From CAYGXH01 sp964354485 (GTDB lineage: Bacteria; Bacteroidota; Ignavibacteria; UBA10030; SZUA-254), in NCBI GenBank assembly GCA_964354485.1, contig CAYGZY010000067.1, positions 1 through 15,704 of the forward strand: DNA of 15,704 nt, written 5' to 3'. Position numbers and translations under genes: made by a program. Below are positions 13,797 to 15,704 of this stretch, piece by piece (the stretch's first letter is position 1; each line of letters starts with the position of its first letter). The notes under the pieces were generated by a model. The model was given only the letters and a program-made list of their open reading frames with translations. It made no database searches and was not told the origin of the DNA.

Positions 13797-15704
13797 ATAT
13801 ACTGAACCAGTAATTAACTTTCAATTCAATCCCGTTTGCGGGCGCGATATCAAATGCCCCGCGTAGGTCCTCGCCAAAATTTGTGTAGTAATTGCGGCTT
13901 TCGCCGTTGGAACGCGCCTGCGACCAGACGAGGTAGAGCGTACTACCCGTGATATATTCCCACCTCAGTACAACATTCAGCGCAAATGACCCATCATTAA
14001 AATCTTTATTCTCAGTGAAAATTACGGGGATAAATTCGGACGTTCCTATGAGCTGACGGAATCCATCGTAGTGACCCTTTGCAAGAAAAAGTTGCCCGTA
14101 CACCTGTAGCGTTAATTCACGGGTGAAAGTTACCGTACTACGGATTATCATATCGTGACTGATCGTATTTCTGTCGCCGAAGATCGAATAATTATCAAGA
14201 TTCGTTGCCCACGATTCTTCACGCTCCGTCGTTTGATAGGAGTATGCACAATTCCAATTCATCCACGTAAATGGCTTCAACTCAATACCAATTTCGGTAT
14301 TGTAGGATCGCTTCTCCTTAACATCAAATTCAAACGATTGGCCGAGGGATACAATGACGTTCTCACGTTCGTCGGTCAGTACAGCAGCCCCGAAACCGTA
14401 TGAAGACGGTTTCCGGTACAAACCTAATCCGCGTGTTTCACGATCATCGTATCTTCCGATATCATAACTTCCTTCGATTTCCGCGCCCCAGTAGTTAGAA
14501 AAAAGCCCCAATGACCCCAGCTGGATACTGCGTCCGATATTGGCTCCGTCAAAATTATCGCGCTCATGTACGCCGAGTTCGATTCTGTAATTACGGAGGA
14601 GCTTTGCCGGAACGTCCTCTTTGTATGTACATGATGCATTCGCGCCGTAATCGTTGGGGCGCATGAAAAATCCGAGATCATTGACGTTATATCGCTTAGA
14701 TGTAAAATCCGTCGACAGCGACCATAACCAGTGCTCACCGGCATTTTTGCCGAACGAAATCTTTCCTGCAGAACCAGTCCTCCTCTCGCCCGTACGGTTT
14801 GTTGTATGGGTGAATGCCAAAAAGCCATCGAGGCGATACATGTTGTCGCTGAATTTTATATCCCAGTCGTAACCGTTCGCAAAAGCGGGATTTCGTGTAT
14901 GCTGCGCCACCGACGTGAACATCGTGCCGACAGTTGAATTTTTCAATATATCCTGTTTAAGTCGAAGAACGTTGTAATGTGCGAACGGCGCGACTGTTGC
15001 GGTACTCTTCCCGCCTAAACTGTCGATCAGTTCGACTTCTTCACGCTCGGTGAATGCTTCCAGAATACCCACAGAAAGTCCGCCCTGCGTCTTCCCGGTT
15101 ATTTTTGCCGCTCCCAGAATTGTAACATTCTGAGGAAATTCGTCGACATGACTTCCTTCCGGAATATCGATTTCATCCCGCGACAATGCCCGTCCTATCC
15201 TTCGCGAATAGAACATCCCGGGTCCGAAATCACCTCCGAAGGTTGTGAAATGTAAAATCTGAGTTCCTTCTATGAAAAAGGGCCGCTTCTCGGGGTAGAA
15301 TGTCTCATATGTTGTAAGGTTGAGAACCGCCGGATCGGCCTCTACCTGTCCAAAATCCGGATTTATAGTTGCATCCAGAGTAAAGTTGCTGGATAGGCTA
15401 TATTTGAAATCAATGCCGGCATTATAAGCGAACTGTGAAGTTCTTATGTATTCATCCGACGGAGGATTATAGTTTTGTTTAGCAACGATGAACGGTAACA
15501 ACTCCATTGCCTTCGGTCTTGGTAAATATTTCAGACCTGCAATACGTCCGAAACGCGAAATAAATCCTTCCTGCGACTTCGGGGTGAATGCCCAGTAGGA
15601 GGATTCCTGTTTCCGACTGATCGTGCGAATAAAATTAATTCCCCAAGTCGTCTCTGCCGAATCGTGTGGTTCAGCTCTGTATCGGAGCACACGGAAGGGA
15701 ATTT
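13795..15704 (-). CDS. DUF5916 family outer-membrane protein, C-terminal part (gene starts beyond the window)
   Basis: About 635 residues of a DUF5916 protein. The family usually has an N-terminal CBM9-like carbohydrate-binding domain followed by a large beta-barrel-like region; only the latter is visible here. The frame stays open to the window edge (Ile-Pro-Phe-Arg before the GTG at 15690), and IPFR...WGINFIR matches the usual end of the CBM9-like part, so that GTG is not the real start. Counting from that GTG, the family hallmark DATINPDFGQVEADPAVLNL is at 106-125, followed by YPEKRPFFIEG (132-142) and YSRRIG. The rest shows alternating aromatic/hydrophobic strands and ends in VNYWFSI, like the last strand of outer-membrane barrels. 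It probably sits in the outer membrane; the ligand is unknown. It is convergent with the DUF6600 gene. Confidence 0.88.
   Translation of the reverse strand, partial: IPFRVLRYRAEPHDSAETTWGINFIRTISRKQESSYWAFTPKSQEGFISRFGRIAGLKYLPRPKAMELLPFIVAKQNYNPPSDEYIRTSQFAYNAGIDFKYSLSSNFTLDATINPDFGQVEADPAVLNLTTYETFYPEKRPFFIEGTQILHFTTFGGDFGPGMFYSRRIGRALSRDEIDIPEGSHVDEFPQNVTILGAAKITGKTQGGLSVGILEAFTEREEVELIDSLGGKSTATVAPFAHYNVLRLKQDILKNSTVGTMFTSVAQHTRNPAFANGYDWDIKFSDNMYRLDGFLAFTHTTNRTGERRTGSAGKISFGKNAGEHWLWSLSTDFTSKRYNVNDLGFFMRPNDYGANASCTYKEDVPAKLLRNYRIELGVHERDNFDGANIGRSIQLGSLGLFSNYWGAEIEGSYDIGRYDDRETRGLGLYRKPSSYGFGAAVLTDERENVIVSLGQSFEFDVKEKRSYNTEIGIELKPFTWMNWNCAYSYQTTEREESWATNLDNYSIFGDRNTISHDMIIRSTVTFTRELTLQVYGQLFLAKGHYDGFRQLIGTSEFIPVIFTENKDFNDGSFALNVVLRWEYITGSTLYLVWSQARSNGESRNYYTNFGEDLRGAFDIAPANGIELKVNYWFSI

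Noticed and set aside
15688..15690. GTG as the true start of the DUF5916 gene
   Set aside because: The frame remains open to the window edge and the preceding IPFR residues match the family.

Overview
The window is ordinary chromosomal DNA with balanced base composition. It probably comes from the Bacteroidota/Ignavibacteriota (FCB) side of the bacterial tree. That placement is inferred from the family set: a sensor kinase with the H-box context AKETAHQLGTPLSSL, a DUF5916 outer-membrane protein, a secreted DUF6600 Trp-rich protein, a DUF2085 membrane protein, and an excisionase-type HTH fused to a receiver. No rRNA, tRNA, CRISPR array, transposon or attachment site was seen. Fifteen protein genes are supported, and two of them (purA and the DUF5916 gene) run off the ends of the window.

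Layout. Positions 1-1946 (+): the 3' part of purA, then a membrane sensor histidine kinase 6 bp later. Positions 1949-5115 (-): a three-gene membrane/secretion cluster transcribed leftward (DUF2085 protein, a small four-helix membrane protein that overlaps it, and an M1-like zinc metallopeptidase). The peptidase ends 2 bp from the kinase, tail to tail. Positions 5116-5257 form a divergent promoter region. Positions 5258-6547 (+): an agmatinase-family ureohydrolase, then a MIP18/SufT-like DUF59 protein, with a GC-rich hairpin between them. Positions 6619-7713 (-): the conserved ATPase YchF. Positions 7805-9194 (-): a two-gene signalling pair, consisting of an HTH-receiver response regulator and, 25 bp downstream, a degenerate receiver joined to a kinase-like phosphotransfer helix pair with no ATPase domain. 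Positions 9330-9986 (-): a CI/LexA-like S24 repressor with a strong promoter and two operator-like palindromes. Positions 10111-10380 (-): a small helical protein. Positions 10553-12301 (-): a secreted protein with a possible zinc-hydrolase core. Positions 12571-13755 (+): the DUF6600 protein, closed by a clear terminator. Positions 13795-15704 (-): the beta-barrel part of a DUF5916 protein.

How the parts may work together. The most unusual region is 7805-10380, a cluster of regulators on one strand. The response regulator has a complete receiver active site. Its neighbour has lost the phospho-acceptor Asp and the Lys of its own receiver but keeps an HD-x-N-N-P-L H-box with no catalytic domain. 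It therefore looks like a phosphotransfer or docking partner for an unlinked kinase. Next to the pair, the S24 repressor appears to control itself through two near-identical 12-bp palindromes 31 bp apart. Housekeeping genes (purA, ychF, the agmatinase and DUF59 genes) surround this cluster, and no phage structural or integrase gene is present, so the repressor looks domesticated or cellular rather than part of a prophage.

Promoter-like sites with 17-bp spacers recur ahead of several genes. All assignments come from reading the sequence; no database search was possible.
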